NCBI RefSeq assembly: GCF_002105155.1
Contig: NW_019029019.1
Span: 330,656 to 394,655 of the forward strand
Direction: 5' to 3'
Length of the DNA stretch: 64,000 nucleotides
Source: Lobosporangium transversale
Lineage: Eukaryota; Mortierellomycota; Mortierellomycetes; Mortierellales; Mortierellaceae
The stretch's first letter is position 1. Every line of letters begins with the position of its first letter. A program made the translations under genes and the position numbers. This document shows, one piece after another, positions 62,848-64,000 of the stretch. Under the pieces are notes generated by a model. It was not told the DNA's origin, made no database searches, and saw nothing but the letters and a program-made list of their open reading frames with translations.

Positions 62848-64000
62848 TTTGGATAATGGGGTGATTACTCGAAAGGAGCGTTTGATACTTTGTCTAAATG
62901 GATACAGTTTGGATATATGCTTTAAATGAATGGTTTTTTGTTACGGTTGTCAAGGATGAAGACCACTCATTTAAATACCTTTTGGAGATGCGACTTTTTG
63001 ACCGCTGTTATAATAGTTATGTCAGCGCTCCCACGGAAGAGAGAAGCTGATGGAATCACAGTCTTTAGTGTTGAACGTACACATGTCTCAGTTTCGACCG
63101 CGACAAGAGTAATGAGCGCGCATATCTTTTTTGACATTGGTAAACGACATTCTGATGCATTGCCGTCCTATTTCCCTATCATTGCAATGTTTCACTTGTT
63201 TTCCCACATCTACAGTACACAAGCCACCACTGATAATAATAGTTAAAACGGAACTGTTATATACGTATATACTTTAATTCATTAATGCTTATTTCGTAAT
63301 TGTGACAGTTACCCAAGGATAATTTGGCTGCTATCTTTGTTTCAGCACGCGTTTTGCACTAATCTCCTAATTTCAAGTTAAATCAGTATCCAGCGCTCGT
63401 TGGTGCCATAGTGTATCAACGGCACTAATCGCCTACTTTACGCTACTTGGATGTAGAAAAACTTTACATCAACAATCTTATACCAATAGATGATTGGATA
63501 GAATATTCTGGCTTTGTCATTATTAAGACTAGAATGTGGCTAAGTTGATGTACGTGAATTTTTGATGTGTAGGCAATAGAATACGAAATGGAGCGAACTG
63601 TCTCCCGTAAAAATAATTAATAGGCTATGAAGCTTTCACAGAGGCATTGGCTGGGGACAAGGAAAGCTTGATGAGCCAAATATCATTGACGATAATATTG
63701 AGAACAAATTCCCTAGTAATAATAATAATTCTGGATTGGCTCCCTCAACCCTACTTGATATAACTTGTGCCAATCCTGGCTTGGTCTCATGTACTGTACC
63801 TACTCAACAACACTTGGAGATGATGGATATTAGCAAGGGATGCTTAAAGTCTTGATGCCCTTTGAAGGATGAGCGAGGTTATCGTTATCCCCGCTTCTGT
63901 CCTCTGATAATTTGCTGTGTGCAGAGATTCATGCTGCGTGCTCTTTTTGGTTAATACTTTTCAATTACAAGAATTGTGTTAAGCAAACCAAAAAGAGCCA
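62848..64000. other. Right-end region with short inverted repeat
   Basis: It contains the upstream DNA of the KGG gene and no recognised gene. The last 64 bases form an imperfect inverted repeat: tgctctttttggtta at 63938-63952 and aaccaaaaagagcca at 63986-64000. Confidence 0.5.
63938..64000 (+). repeat. Short inverted repeat at the window edge
   Basis: The arms (about 14 matching bases) are separated by about 33 bases. They could be a stem-loop, a MITE end or the terminus of an element continuing outside the window. Confidence 0.6.

Noticed and set aside
1-64000. tRNA genes and CRISPR arrays across the window
   Set aside because: The GGTTCGA-like words found lie in coding sequence or lack surrounding stems, and no regularly spaced repeats with unique spacers were seen; a covariance-model search would be decisive.

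Overview
The window is nuclear DNA of a filamentous fungus, most likely an early-diverging one (Mucoromycota, possibly Mortierella-like). The evidence is many intron-split genes with short GT-AG introns, TATA boxes of the TATAAAAG type, a KGG-repeat (con-10-like) protein, an F-box/LRR protein, a degenerate DUF3712 gene, AIG1-type GTPases, zf-3CxxC proteins and a DIRS-type retrotransposon. The phylum is inferred from gene-family content; the genus cannot be set from the sequence alone. Intergenic DNA is AT-rich, full of long poly-A/T runs and microsatellites. No rRNA, tRNA or CRISPR array was recognised.

Layout. (1) 12-4224: an apparently complete DIRS-type tyrosine-recombinase retrotransposon with inverted termini, an internal complementary region and open gag, pol (RT-RNase H) and recombinase frames. 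(2) 4.8-6.6 kb: a RecQ helicase C-terminal remnant and a DUF4238 pseudogene. (3) 7.9-13.6 kb: one intron-less gene for a 1907-residue protein carrying two different SF1 helicase modules. (4) 14.6-30.3 kb: an expanded accessory block in which three zf-3CxxC paralogues and two intact DUF4238 paralogues are interleaved with duplicated promoters and gene relics (DUF3712, an unnamed repeat-protein N terminus). (5) 31-43 kb: ordinary genes: F-box/LRR protein, a small secreted protein, a three-SH3 adaptor, and a SETD6/Rkm4-type lysine methyltransferase. (6) 45.8-51.9 kb: four AIG1-like GTPase genes plus one relic; one copy acquires a long new tail through a predicted GC-AG intron. (7) 53.0-57.7 kb: a four-exon FG-nucleoporin. 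(8) 57.7-64 kb: a mostly empty stretch with a small cysteine-rich secreted protein, a two-exon KGG-repeat protein and a short inverted repeat at the window's right edge.

How the parts fit. The conserved genes (SH3 adaptor, methyltransferase, nucleoporin, F-box) look like the ancestral backbone. The accessory material (helicase/zf-3CxxC/DUF4238 block and the AIG1 cluster) shows repeated tandem duplication with promoters, pseudogenisation and a shared CTTCGCCA upstream box in two unrelated families. The best candidates for an undescribed system are the double-helicase + zf-3CxxC + DUF4238 block and the AIG1 cluster. Their joint function is inference only.

Spliced models given here (SH3 gene, SET gene, nucleoporin, KGG gene, AIG1 copy 3) were built by hand from splice consensus and reading phase. 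All five keep phase through every junction, but none has transcript support.
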